Origin: Trebonia kvetii
GTDB taxonomy: Bacteria; Actinomycetota; Actinomycetes; Streptosporangiales; Streptosporangiaceae
Direction of reading: 5' to 3'
Assembly (NCBI RefSeq): GCF_007827045.1
Contig: NZ_RPFW01000004.1
Coordinates: forward strand, 434,001 to 498,000
DNA: 64,000 nt
Both the position numbers and the translations under genes were made by a program. The number at the start of each line of letters is the position of its first letter. Position 1 is the first letter of the stretch. Shown here in pieces: positions 56,212-64,000 of the stretch. The notes beneath the pieces are model-generated. The model searched no databases. It was given only the letters and a program-made list of their open reading frames with translations, and was not told the DNA's origin.

Positions 56212-58938
56212 TTAGCCGCGGCGCGGGCTGAGGCGGCCGTTGCGCAGTGCCTCGGCCGCGAGCACGCCGAAGAGATAGAAATACGCGGCCTCTTCGTCCT
56301 CGAAGAACCGCACCTCGTGCCTGGCGTCCTCGGCGCAGCTGAACACCTCGTAGCCGCCGTCGGTCTTGAACAAGCACATCGCACCGGTGACCTCCTCGTC
56401 GACCGCGTAAGCGGAACGGGGAATGTCGGCCATGTCCACGAGGTCGGCGAAGATCGCCGACATGGCGAGCCGGGGCTTGCGCGCGGCACGCCGGCCGCGC
56501 ACCGCCCCTGTCAGCTTGCTGAGCGCGCCGGCGGCCGCCCCGATGGGCGAGGACTGTTCGCGGCCGGTGGTGGGCAGCGACGTCTGCGGACCAGTCACGG
56601 TGCCCAGCTGCGTCGGCGGCGCAGTGACCGGTGCTGGCGCCTGGGCCGTGCCCGCTGCCGGCGCGGGAACCGCGGGTCCCGATGGCGCGGGCAGCGTGAT
56701 GTCCGGTGCCGCGGCCATCGCGGGTGCGGCACCGGCCGCCTGGGAAACCGGCCCGAGCGGAGCGGACTGCGGCATGCCGGGCATCGAGGTGGCCGGCATC
56801 GGGGGAGCGGGAACCTGGGGCGCGAGCGCCCTCGCAGGAGCCGGCGCCTGCTGGCCGAACGCCTGCGGGCCTGCCTGCGGCTGCCCGAGCGCCGTCATGG
56901 CGCCGCTGTCCGACACGCCGGTCCCAGCCGGCAGCCCCGCCGTTCCCGCCACCACGCCGCCGGGAGTCGCGGCTGGAGGGAACGGCGTCTGCGAAGCGGC
57001 CTGGCCGACGGGCTGACCAAGCGGCGCGGGCGGCATAGCCTGCACCTGCTGCGCCATTGGCATCGCCTGGCTGGCCAGTGCCGCCTGGCCAGCTGCCGGC
57101 TGGCCTGGCGCCGGCTGTGCCTGCTGCGGTGCGGCCATCGGGAGCTGCGCCGCCTGCGGGTACGCGGCTCCGCCGGCCGGCGCGTACTGCGGGACGGCGG
57201 ACTGGCCGCCAGGCGGCGTGTTCCGTGCGACGTCCTGGTCCTGCTGCTGCGGGTAACCGGTTTGCGCGCTGCCCTGCTCCGGCTGCGGGTAACCGTTCTG
57301 CGCGGCGGCCTGGTCCTGCTGGGGGTAACTGGTCTGCGCAGCGCCGGGGGCCTGCGGATAGCCGTTCTGCGTACCGCCCGGGGCCTGCGGATAGCCGTTC
57401 TGCGTTCCGCCTTGGGTCTGCTGCGGATAGCCGTTCTGCGTACCGCCTTGGGTCTGCTGCGGATAGCCGTTCTGCGTACCGCCCGGGGCCTGCGGATAGC
57501 CGTTCTGCGTTCCGCCTTGGGTCTGCGGATAACCGTTCTGCGTTCCGCCTTGGGTCTGCGGATAGCCGTTCTGCGTTCCGCCTTGGGTCTGCTGCGGATA
57601 GCCGTTCTGCGTTCCGCCTTGGGTCTGCTGCGGATAGCCGTTCTGCGTTCCGCCTTGGGTCTGCTCCGGATAGCCGTTCTGCATTCCGTCTTGGGTCTGC
57701 TGCGGGTAGCCGTTCTGCGCGATGCCGTTGCCGGCGAATCCGCCCGGTGCGACGCCGCCGCGCTGCGGGTCGAAGGCCGGCTGGTAGTACCACGTCCCGT
57801 TGCTGTCTGGCGCCGGTGAGCCGTGCCATGCCGCCGCGGCGGCAGGCGGCTGCGAGTTCTGTGCCGCCGCGCCCGGCTGCTGGGGCGGTGCGGCCTGCTG
57901 TACGGCAGGAAGCGACGGGGCCGACTGCTGTGCGGCCGGAAGCGGCGCCGCGGCAAGAGGCACGGGGGGAAGTGGCGCGGCGCCGGCGAAGGACTGCGCC
58001 GAACCAGGCTGAAGCGCGGACTGCGGTTGCCCGCCTGGCCCGCTTTGCGCGGGGCCGAGCGCCTGCCGCATCACCGGAGCCTGTTGCATGCCGGGAGCCT
58101 GTTGCATGCCGGGCGCCTGCTGCACGCTGGGAGCCTGTTGCATGCCCGGCGCCTGCGGTCCCACGGGAAGCTGCGGCGCGCCGAGCATCGTGGGAGCGCC
58201 AGCGTACTGCCCCATCCCGGTGCCGACGGGCAGGCCAGCCGCGGGGTTCTGGTACGCGGCCGGCTGCTGCTGCTGGACGGCGGCCGCCGGCTGCGACAGC
58301 GTTCCAGGGGGAAACTGCCCGGTTCCGGCAGGCGGAAGCTGGCCGCGGGCCGCGGGCTGGGCCGTCCCCTGCCCGTTCCACCCGCCGCTCTGCGCCGGGT
58401 TCAACGCGGCCTGACGGCCGCCGGCACCTGGGCCACCCGCGAGGGCGCCGCCCGAGGCAGGCCCGATCGCCGCGGACATCGCGCCCGCGCCGGCACCGCC
58501 ACTCGAGGCGCCGGCGCCGATAGCCCGCGGCAACGCGGACAGCAGCAGCGAAATCGGGAACTCGTGCCGTTCCTCGGCCAGGTCCGTCACGTCGTGCCGC
58601 ACGACGACGACCTCGAAGACTCCCCTGTCGACTTCCCAGTAACCGAGTTGCGCCGCCCGGCGCTCGTCCATGCCCAGGTACACGATGTGCAGCCGGTCGC
58701 CGAGATCGTCAAGGACCAGGCACGGCTCGCCGTGGTAGGACCCGATGGGCCGGGACTCCCACAGCCCGTCGAGATCGTCGAGCCTGACCTGCTTGCGCCA
58801 GATTCCGCCGGGAGCGGGAGAGAAGCCATGCTCCTCGGGCGGCGGCGGCGCGGCGAACAGCGTCACATCGCGGTCGGACGGGCCGACCGCGGCCTGGTAG
58901 GAGGCGCCAAGGTAGGAGGCCATGAGTCGGTACCGCAT
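56212..58938 (-). CDS. Large Gln/Pro-rich repeat protein with conserved ends
   Basis: 908 residues without signal peptide or membrane segment. Residues 1-130 form a folded domain (MRYRLMASYLGASYQAAVGP, GIWRKQVRLDDLDGLWESRP, RLHIVYLGMDERRAAQLGYW). Residues 810-908 form another (SAYAVDEEVTGAMCLFKTDG, GYEVFSCAEDARHEVRFFED, AYFYLFGVLAAEAL). The ends resemble Streptomyces proteins often labelled glycohydrolase toxin TNT-related, but no TNT domain is seen. The middle is disordered: about 14 units of QNGYPQQTQGGT type (57270-57720) and MQQAPG units (58070-58160). The start overlaps the upstream gene (TGATG). Confidence 0.8.
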   Translation of the reverse strand: MRYRLMASYLGASYQAAVGPSDRDVTLFAAPPPPEEHGFSPAPGGIWRKQVRLDDLDGLWESRPIGSYHGEPCLVLDDLGDRLHIVYLGMDERRAAQLGYWEVDRGVFEVVVVRHDVTDLAEERHEFPISLLLSALPRAIGAGASSGGAGAGAMSAAIGPASGGALAGGPGAGGRQAALNPAQSGGWNGQGTAQPAARGQLPPAGTGQFPPGTLSQPAAAVQQQQPAAYQNPAAGLPVGTGMGQYAGAPTMLGAPQLPVGPQAPGMQQAPSVQQAPGMQQAPGMQQAPVMRQALGPAQSGPGGQPQSALQPGSAQSFAGAAPLPPVPLAAAPLPAAQQSAPSLPAVQQAAPPQQPGAAAQNSQPPAAAAAWHGSPAPDSNGTWYYQPAFDPQRGGVAPGGFAGNGIAQNGYPQQTQDGMQNGYPEQTQGGTQNGYPQQTQGGTQNGYPQQTQGGTQNGYPQTQGGTQNGYPQTQGGTQNGYPQAPGGTQNGYPQQTQGGTQNGYPQQTQGGTQNGYPQAPGGTQNGYPQAPGAAQTSYPQQDQAAAQNGYPQPEQGSAQTGYPQQQDQDVARNTPPGGQSAVPQYAPAGGAAYPQAAQLPMAAPQQAQPAPGQPAAGQAALASQAMPMAQQVQAMPPAPLGQPVGQAASQTPFPPAATPGGVVAGTAGLPAGTGVSDSGAMTALGQPQAGPQAFGQQAPAPARALAPQVPAPPMPATSMPGMPQSAPLGPVSQAAGAAPAMAAAPDITLPAPSGPAVPAPAAGTAQAPAPVTAPPTQLGTVTGPQTSLPTTGREQSSPIGAAAGALSKLTGAVRGRRAARKPRLAMSAIFADLVDMADIPRSAYAVDEEVTGAMCLFKTDGGYEVFSCAEDARHEVRFFEDEEAAYFYLFGVLAAEALRNGRLSPRRG

Positions 58939-59372
58939 CAGCCTTGTCCCTCCCTCGGTCGCCGCCAGGCAAGCCCGTCATACCGGGCCACCGGTTCCTC
59001 GCCCGCGTCCGCCAGCCGGCACAGCGTCGTGCCGACTGGTATCTGGATTGGCTCCAGGTAGAACTCCACCCGGCCGGAAGCTCCGCGCGCGCTGACCGGC
59101 ACATAGCCGTCGATCTCTCTCGCCTGCCAGCACAGGAAGTACAGCTCCGCCATATCGGGCTTAAAGTCCGACCCCTCGTAGCCTAGGCCGAGTGCGTAGA
59201 ACGCGTCTGCCGTGTTCCTGAAGACGACGTCGCGAACCCGGTGCACGTAGCCCGCTATTACCCCGCGCTGCCCGCTCATGTACGGTCCGACCATCCGCGG
59301 CGGTACTACCTTCCGCATCGGCGTGCCGGGAAGTATCCGCGCGGCTTGCGCCGTCTCACGTGCCGAACCCAC
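58938..59372 (-). CDS. Conserved small protein coupled to the repeat protein
   Basis: 144 residues, no family name recognised. Its core reads VVFRNTADAFYALGLGYEGS, DFKPDMAELYFLCWQAREID, GYVPVSARGASGRVEFYLEP and PVGTTLCRLADAGEEPVARY, a compact beta-rich domain. GTG 59372 follows GGGAGCAGATCC. The stop and the start of the 908-residue gene share one base (TGATG), so the two are translated together and probably act together. The pairing is reminiscent of actinobacterial toxin-like loci, but function is unknown. Confidence 0.72.
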   Translation of the reverse strand: MGSARETAQAARILPGTPMRKVVPPRMVGPYMSGQRGVIAGYVHRVRDVVFRNTADAFYALGLGYEGSDFKPDMAELYFLCWQAREIDGYVPVSARGASGRVEFYLEPIQIPVGTTLCRLADAGEEPVARYDGLAWRRPREGQG

Positions 59373-59623
59373 GGATCTGCTCCCTCCCGCTAGCGCCGCA
59401 ACCCCTGATCCGGACCCTGCCAACCGGGCGCGGAGGCCTGCGTGTCGCCGCAGGTCATGAGGTTTCCATATCCGACATGTGCGCTCAAGCGATTCTGCCG
59501 TGGAGACCGACGATACCCACGGTTAAATGCAGCTTTCATAGCTTTCACTACATTCAGTAGCCGCCATAAGTCCCTGTGGTGCCCGCCGGGCGTGGCGGCG
59601 GCGGTGCGGGATAGGGTCGGCTC

Positions 59624-60331
59624 GTGTCGACGAGCGGAGGGCCGGCGAGCAGAGAACCGGCAAGCGGGGCGCCGGCGAGCGGCGGGCCGGCGAGCGGCGG
59701 GCCGGCGAGCAGACCCGCGGGTGACACGGGCGGCGCCGATCCCGCGCTGACGGCGATCCTCGCCGCGTACGCGGCCGGCCAGGCCGCGGAGACCGCGGTG
59801 CTCGCCGCCGTCGCGGCGACCCGCCTGCTGGTCCCGGTCGTCGCTGTGCTCGCCGAGGCGAACGCGGACGGCACGGAGAAGGAAACCGAGATGGCCCTGC
59901 CGACCCTGATCGGCAACGACGGGCGCAAGGCGGTCATCGCGTTCACCGGCGTCGAGACGGTCACCCGCTGGCGCGCGGACGCCCGCCCCGTCCCCGTGCC
60001 CGCGCCGCAGCTGTGGCCTGCCGTGGCGGCGGAGGAGGCCGACGCGGTGGTCGTGGACGTGGCAGGGCCCGTACCGCTGGTCATCGAGGGCGCCAGGCTG
60101 CGCGCGCTGGCCGCGGGCGAGCCGGCCCCGCTCCCGCACGCCGATCCTGACGTCCGTGCCGCGGTGGCGGCGGTCACCGACGGCTTCGACCTGGAACCGG
60201 GCGGCGAGGATGCGGACCTGACCGTCACGCTGCGCACTGCCGACCCGGACCGGGCAAGGGCGGCCGCCGAGGCCATCGCTGCCGCGCTCGCCCCCCGGCT
60301 GCGCCGCGGTATCGCCTTCCGCCTCGGATAA
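59624..60331 (+). CDS. SseB-family protein
   Basis: 235 residues. The SseB N-terminal-type domain is seen from about residue 40: ALTAILAAYAAGQAAETAVL, LLVPVVAVLAE, KETEMALPTLIGNDGRKAVI, AFTGVETVTRWRADARPVPV, and DAVVVDVAGPVPLVIEGARL. The first 35 residues are a minisatellite product (GGPAS-type 5-residue repeats at 59636-59715). GTG 59624 is the start. The gene is divergent from the repeat-protein pair. SseB-like proteins in actinobacteria have no settled function. Confidence 0.82.
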   Translation: MSTSGGPASREPASGAPASGGPASGGPASRPAGDTGGADPALTAILAAYAAGQAAETAVLAAVAATRLLVPVVAVLAEANADGTEKETEMALPTLIGNDGRKAVIAFTGVETVTRWRADARPVPVPAPQLWPAVAAEEADAVVVDVAGPVPLVIEGARLRALAAGEPAPLPHADPDVRAAVAAVTDGFDLEPGGEDADLTVTLRTADPDRARAAAEAIAAALAPRLRRGIAFRLG

Positions 60332-60446
60332 CAGCAACAAGCGCCCCGCGCCGCAACCGCTCGCGCCGCAACCGTCCGTCCCGCAACTGCCCGCGCCGCA
60401 ATCGCCCGCAAGCGCCCCGTCCCACAACCGCCCCGTGCCGCAAACA
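60332..60446. repeat. GCGCCGCAACCG minisatellite
   Basis: Degenerate 12-16 base units of the type GCGCCGCAACCGCTC recur about seven times directly after the SseB stop. Confidence 0.7.
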
Positions 60447-60511
60447 TGTACTGCGTTTGGGGCAAACTCAGGGACTTTTTGACCCGGTTTGTACCACCAG
60501 AAGTCAGTACA
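60447..60511. repeat. Structured element upstream of aroC
   Basis: TGTACTG (60447-60453) pairs with CAGTACA (60505-60511) and encloses a perfect hairpin GTTTG-GGG-CAAAC (60455-60467). The segment is lower in G/C and contains TTTTTGACC. It may be a regulatory RNA structure in the aroC leader or another member of the palindrome group. The rest of 60512-60673 shows no gene; the aroC frame is open through it but lacks homology. Confidence 0.5.
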
Positions 60512-60673
60512 CCTTTCGCCGCAGCGGGTGAGCGCGTACGACGCGGCAACGCTTGGGGCAGGCGGGGCGGGGATGGGGGAGCCACGCACTCGTTCTGGAT
60601 CGTCGTCGTCCGTATGGCCCTGAGCCGCAGGCTGGCGCGAGTCTGGGCAGGCCCGGACGATAGGGTGATCAGC

Positions 60674-61855
60674 ATGTTTCGGTGGCTGACGGCGGGTGAG
60701 TCGCACGGGAAGGCTCTCGCCGCGATCTGTGACGGCGTGCCGGCGGGGGTGCGAGTCACCAGTGAGGACGTGGCCGCGGCGCTCGCGCGGCGGCGGGCGG
60801 GCTACGGCCGCGGCGCCCGGATGAAGTTCGAGCAGGACGAGGTGGAGCTGACCGGCGGCGTGCGGCACGGGGTGACGCTCGGCGGCCCGGTCGCCATCCG
60901 GGTCGGCAACACGGAGTGGCCCAAGTGGGAGACGGTCATGGCGCCCGATCCCGTCTCCGCGGAGGAGCTCGCGGGCCAGGCGCGCAACGCGCCGCTGACC
61001 AGGCCACGGCCCGGCCACGCCGACCTGGTCGGCATGCAGAAGTTCGGCCACACCGACGCGCGGCCGATCCTGGAGCGGGCCAGCGCCAGGGAGACCGCGG
61101 CCAGGGTCGCGCTCGGCGAGGTGGCCCGCAAACTGCTCGAGCAGGCCCTCGGCGTCCAGGTCCTGTCGCACGTGGTCCGCCTCGGCTCCGTCGCGGTCCC
61201 CGACGACGCGCCGGTGCCCGGCCCGGGCGACTTGGCGCGGATCGACGCCGACCCGGTGCGCTGCGCCGACGCGGCGACGGCGGCGCTGATGGTGGAGGAG
61301 GTCGACGCCGCCCGCAGGGACGGCGACACTCTCGGCGGTGTGGTCGAGGTCGTGGTGTACGGGCTGCCGCCTGGCCTCGGCAGCTTCACCCAGTGGGACA
61401 GGAAGCTCGACGCCAGGCTGGCCGGCGCGCTGATCTCCGTCCAGGCGTTCAAGGGCGTGGAGTTCGGCGACGGGTTCACCACGGCAGGCCGCCGCGGCTC
61501 GGCCGCGCACGACGAGATCTACCTCGGACCCGACGGTGTGCGCAGGCGCACCAACCGGGCCGGCGGCATCGAGGGCGGCATGTCCACCGGCGAGGTGCTG
61601 CGGATCAGGGCCGCGATGAAGCCCATCTCCACGGTGCCGCGCGCCCTGGAGACCATCGACGTGGCCTCGGGCGAGCCGGCCAAGGCGATCAACCAGCGCA
61701 GCGATGTCACCGCCGTGCCCGCCGCGGGCGTAGTAGCCGAGGCGATGGTCGCACTCGTGCTCGCCGAGGCGGCGACAGAGAAGTTCGGCGGCGACTCCGT
61801 GGAGGAACTGCGCAGGAACGCGGAGGGCTACCTGAAGTCCCTGGTGATCTCCTGA
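60674..61855 (+). CDS. aroC: Chorismate synthase
   Basis: The last step of the shikimate pathway, FMNH2-dependent. 393 residues with signatures RWLTAGESHGKALAAICDGV (start), TRPRPGHADLVGMQKFGHTD in the middle, ERASARETAARVA, and the C-terminal RTNRAGGIEGGMSTGEVLRI. The ATG at 60674 matches the family start exactly; the frame is open 76 codons further up without homology. Its stop overlaps aroK by one base. First gene of an aroC-aroK-aroB-aroQ operon. Confidence 0.97.
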   Translation: MFRWLTAGESHGKALAAICDGVPAGVRVTSEDVAAALARRRAGYGRGARMKFEQDEVELTGGVRHGVTLGGPVAIRVGNTEWPKWETVMAPDPVSAEELAGQARNAPLTRPRPGHADLVGMQKFGHTDARPILERASARETAARVALGEVARKLLEQALGVQVLSHVVRLGSVAVPDDAPVPGPGDLARIDADPVRCADAATAALMVEEVDAARRDGDTLGGVVEVVVYGLPPGLGSFTQWDRKLDARLAGALISVQAFKGVEFGDGFTTAGRRGSAAHDEIYLGPDGVRRRTNRAGGIEGGMSTGEVLRIRAAMKPISTVPRALETIDVASGEPAKAINQRSDVTAVPAAGVVAEAMVALVLAEAATEKFGGDSVEELRRNAEGYLKSLVIS

Positions 61856-62499
61856 TGGCAGGCACCGACATCGCAGGAACCGACACGGCGAGCACCGACA
61901 CGGCAGGCACCGACACGGCAGGCATGGGCATGATAGGCACCGCGACGACCACGGACGAGGACACGAGCGGCGGCCTGGTGCGAGGCCCGGGCACCGGAGT
62001 CGTGCTCGTCGGGCCGCCGACGGCGGGTAAGTCGTCGGTCGGCGCGCTGCTCGCCGCCGAGCTCCGGGTCCCGTTCGCCGACACCGACGCGCTCGTCGCG
62101 ACGGCGGCGCACAAGCCGGTCGGCGACATCTTCGTCGACGACGGCGAGCTGGTCTTCCGCGAGTTCGAGCGGGGCGCGGTGGCGCTTGGCCTGGACGCGA
62201 TCAAGCCCGAGGGCGGCGTGCTCGCGCTCGGCAGCGGCGCCGTGCTCGACCCCGACGTGCGGCGGATGATCGCCGGCCAGGTGATCGTCTACCTGGAGGC
62301 CGGCTTCGCCACTGTGGCGAAGCGCACGGGCATGGACCGGCCCCGGGTCGTCATTCCAGGCAACCCGCGCGGGCGGCTGCGTGCCATGCTTGACGAGCGG
62401 CGCCCCGTCTATGCCGAGCTCGCCACGCTCACCGTGAGCACCGACGACATGGCCGCGGAAGAGGTGGCCGCCGACCTTGCCGCGCGGCTCCGCGGCTGA
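61855..62499 (+). CDS. aroK: Shikimate kinase
   Basis: Phosphorylates shikimate. The P-loop is VGPPTAGKSSVGALLA, the shikimate-binding aspartate is in FADTDALVA, VFREFERGAV holds the arginine, and LALGSGAVLDPDVRR replaces the more usual GGGAV. The family core begins near residue 45 of 214. Before it stands a repetitive tail (AGTD-type 5-residue units from a 15-bp minisatellite, 61858-61930), which shikimate kinases normally lack. ATG 61855 overlaps the aroC stop. The aroK-aroB gap (62500-62587) is a degenerate GGCGGATCA repeat. Confidence 0.95.
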   Translation: MAGTDIAGTDTASTDTAGTDTAGMGMIGTATTTDEDTSGGLVRGPGTGVVLVGPPTAGKSSVGALLAAELRVPFADTDALVATAAHKPVGDIFVDDGELVFREFERGAVALGLDAIKPEGGVLALGSGAVLDPDVRRMIAGQVIVYLEAGFATVAKRTGMDRPRVVIPGNPRGRLRAMLDERRPVYAELATLTVSTDDMAAEEVAADLAARLRG

Positions 62500-62587
62500 A
62501 GCGGACCAGGCGGATCAACCGGATCAGGCGGGTCTGGCGAATCAAGGCGAGTCAGGCGGACCATAGGCGGATGAGGCGGATAAGCGG

Positions 62588-63664
62588 ATGACCGAGACTC
62601 GAATCCCCGTCGGCGGGGACCAGCCGTACGAGGTGATCGTCGGCACCGGGGTACTCGGCGCCCTGCCGGACCTGGTCGGCAAGCGGGCGGAGACGGTCGC
62701 CGTCATCCACGACGAGCGGCTTGGCGCGGTCGCGCGGCCCGTCTCCCGTGTGCTTGAGGACGCGGGCTACCGCGTGGCGGTGACCGGCGTGCCAAGCGGC
62801 GAGACCGCCAAGGACGTGTCGGTGCTCGCCGGGCTGTGGTCCTGGCTCGCCGAGTCCAAGGTCACCAGGACCGACTGCGTGGTCAGCGTCGGCGGCGGAG
62901 CGGTGACCGATCTCGCCGGGTTCGCCGCCGCGAGCTGGCTGCGCGGCGTGCCCGTGGTGCACGTGCCGACGACGCTGCTCGGCATGGTCGACGCGGCGGT
63001 CGGCGGCAAGACCGCGATCGACATTCCCGAGGGCAAGAACCTGGTCGGCGCCTTCCACCCGCCCGCGGGCGTGCTCGCCGACCTGGCGACCCTGGAAACG
63101 CTGCCGCGCGAGGACTACGTGGCCGGCCTCGCCGAGGTCATCAAGGCCGGCTTTATCGCCGACCGCGAGATCCTCCGGCTCGTCGAGGCGGATACCGACG
63201 GCGCGGCGAAGCCGCACGGCGCGCACGCCCGCGAACTCGTCGAGCGGGCCATCGCGGTCAAGGCCCGGGTGGTATCCGCGGACCTGCGTGAGTCCGGCTT
63301 GCGGGAGACGCTCAACTACGGGCACACACTCGGCCACGCGATCGAGAAGCTTCAGCGGTACCGGTTCAGGCACGGCGACGCGGTGGCGATCGGCATGGTG
63401 TTCGCCGCCGAGGTGGGACGGCTCGCCGGGCGCCTGAAAGCGGCGGACGTGGCACTGCACCGGGAGCTGCTCACCGCGGTCGGTCTGCCCGTCCGCTACC
63501 CGAAGGCCGCCTGGCCCGCGCTGCGCGAGACGATGTCGCTGGACAAGAAGACGCGCGGCGCGCGGCTGCGCATGGTAATCCTGGACGGCGTGGGGAACCC
63601 GATCATCTATGACAGCCCCGCCGAGGACCTGCTCGCTCAGGCATACCTGGCGGTGTCCGCATGA
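62588..63664 (+). CDS. aroB: 3-dehydroquinate synthase
   Basis: Cyclises DAHP to 3-dehydroquinate using NAD+ and zinc. 358 residues: VSVGGGAVTDLAGFAAASWL (NAD-binding), RGVPVVHVPTTLLGMVDAAV, GGKTAIDIPEGKNLVGAFHP, GLAEVIKAGFI, and the zinc histidines in LNYGHTLGHAIEKL and FRHGDAVAIGM. The ATG at 62588 fits the family start. Its stop overlaps the aroQ start by 4 bases. Confidence 0.97.
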   Translation: MTETRIPVGGDQPYEVIVGTGVLGALPDLVGKRAETVAVIHDERLGAVARPVSRVLEDAGYRVAVTGVPSGETAKDVSVLAGLWSWLAESKVTRTDCVVSVGGGAVTDLAGFAAASWLRGVPVVHVPTTLLGMVDAAVGGKTAIDIPEGKNLVGAFHPPAGVLADLATLETLPREDYVAGLAEVIKAGFIADREILRLVEADTDGAAKPHGAHARELVERAIAVKARVVSADLRESGLRETLNYGHTLGHAIEKLQRYRFRHGDAVAIGMVFAAEVGRLAGRLKAADVALHRELLTAVGLPVRYPKAAWPALRETMSLDKKTRGARLRMVILDGVGNPIIYDSPAEDLLAQAYLAVSA

Positions 63665-64000
63665 CCGCGGCAACGAGGGTGCTCGTGCTCAACGGGCCGA
63701 ACCTCGGCCGCCTCGGCAAGCGCGAGCCGTCGATTTACGGTTCTGCGACGCACGCCGACCTGGAAGAGCTGTGCCTGCGCACGGGCAAGGAGCTCGGCCT
63801 CGATGTCGAGGTCAGGCAGACCGAGTATGAGGGCGAGCTCGTCACCTGGATTCACCAGGCGTGCGACGACCAGACGCCCGTCGTGCTCAACGCCGGCGCG
63901 CTGACCCACTACTCCTACGCCCTGATGGACGCGGTGAAGATGCGGACCGCGCCGCTGGTCGAGGTGCACATCTCCAACATCGCCGCGCGCGAGGGCTTCC
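63661..64000 (+). CDS. aroQ: 3-dehydroquinate dehydratase, type II (cut by window end)
   Basis: The first 113 residues of a type II dehydroquinase. LNGPNLGRLGKREPSIYG gives the active-site arginine and the catalytic tyrosine; RQTEYEGELVTWIHQA, LNAGALTHYSYALMDAV and VEVHISNIAAREGF follow. The last 30 or so residues lie beyond the window. ATG 63661 overlaps the aroB stop. Closes the aro gene group. Confidence 0.95.
   Translation, partial: MTAATRVLVLNGPNLGRLGKREPSIYGSATHADLEELCLRTGKELGLDVEVRQTEYEGELVTWIHQACDDQTPVVLNAGALTHYSYALMDAVKMRTAPLVEVHISNIAAREGF

Noticed and set aside
57270..57720. A CRISPR array
   Set aside because: The repeats are contiguous and coding, with no unique spacers.
55862..58381. 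A long leftward frame of 839 codons overlapping the repeat-protein gene
   Set aside because: It is the shadow frame of the repeat region; the product is Arg/Ala-rich, has no conserved domain, and both conserved end domains lie in the other frame.

Overview
The window is GC-rich, densely coding actinobacterial chromosome. Codons are strongly G/C biased at the third position, GTG and TTG starts are frequent, and there are actinobacterial markers: BldD, the integration host factor mIHF, a helicase-dead PriA, DUF397, an Rv2175c-type protein beside a PknL-like kinase, and an FMN riboswitch before ribE. Gene order from bldD to hisG follows the conserved actinomycete core known from Streptomyces. 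The intergenic palindromes and repeat-expanded proteins suggest a Streptosporangiales-like relative rather than Streptomyces itself; the genus cannot be fixed from the sequence.

Layout. 1-3.4 kb: kinase N-terminus, SRPBCC/ArsR pair, Rv2175c homologue, metF, GNAT. 3.47-5.38 kb: ISKra4-like insertion sequence with a 9-bp target duplication. 5.4-6.2 kb: HEPN-domain gene behind a promoter whose spacer holds an SOS box. 6.27-7.35 kb: bldD with a candidate autoregulatory box, a perfect CRP-type palindrome and a PyrR-binding RNA hairpin. 7.35-18.4 kb: pyrimidine operon pyrR-pyrB-pyrC-carA-carB-pyrK-pyrD-pyrF. 19.3-22.1 kb: mIHF, gmk, rpoZ, coaBC. 22.2-30.3 kb: GH63-like hydrolase, MFS exporter, DUF2252, metK, DUF397. 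30.4-40.1 kb: priA, def, fmt running in frame into rsmB, a membrane-anchored glycosidase, DUF2786, rpe. 40.1-45.6 kb: an ECF sigma factor fused to a membrane/extracellular module, a HAD hydrolase, a second ISKra4-like element and a lipoprotein. 45.8-51.3 kb: sthA, FMN riboswitch, ribE-ribBA-ribH, hisG. 51.4-55.7 kb: XdhC and MobA-like genes flanking a LysE exporter and a toxin-antitoxin pair, then an aldose epimerase. 56.2-60.3 kb: a Gln/Pro-rich repeat protein with a translationally coupled partner, and an SseB-like gene. 60.7-64 kb: aroC-aroK-aroB-aroQ (aroQ cut by the window end).

Most genes are housekeeping: UMP synthesis, GMP/GDP supply, coenzyme A, SAM, translation initiation, riboflavin, shikimate. 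The less ordinary content is in DNA-level structure. A short palindromic element (core GGGGGGACGACCCCCC) recurs between genes and inside genes, always read in the frame giving PGG-T/A-T/A-P. Two copies sit at the fmt-rsmB junction, where no stop codon remains, and two variants sit in equivalent loops of the duplicated riboflavin-synthase domains. In-frame 15-18 bp minisatellites expand PyrR, PriA, RsmB, AroK, SseB and a 908-residue protein, and tandem duplications copy the stop codons of two genes. Both insertion sequences keep a purine run where a -1 frameshift would fuse their two reading frames.
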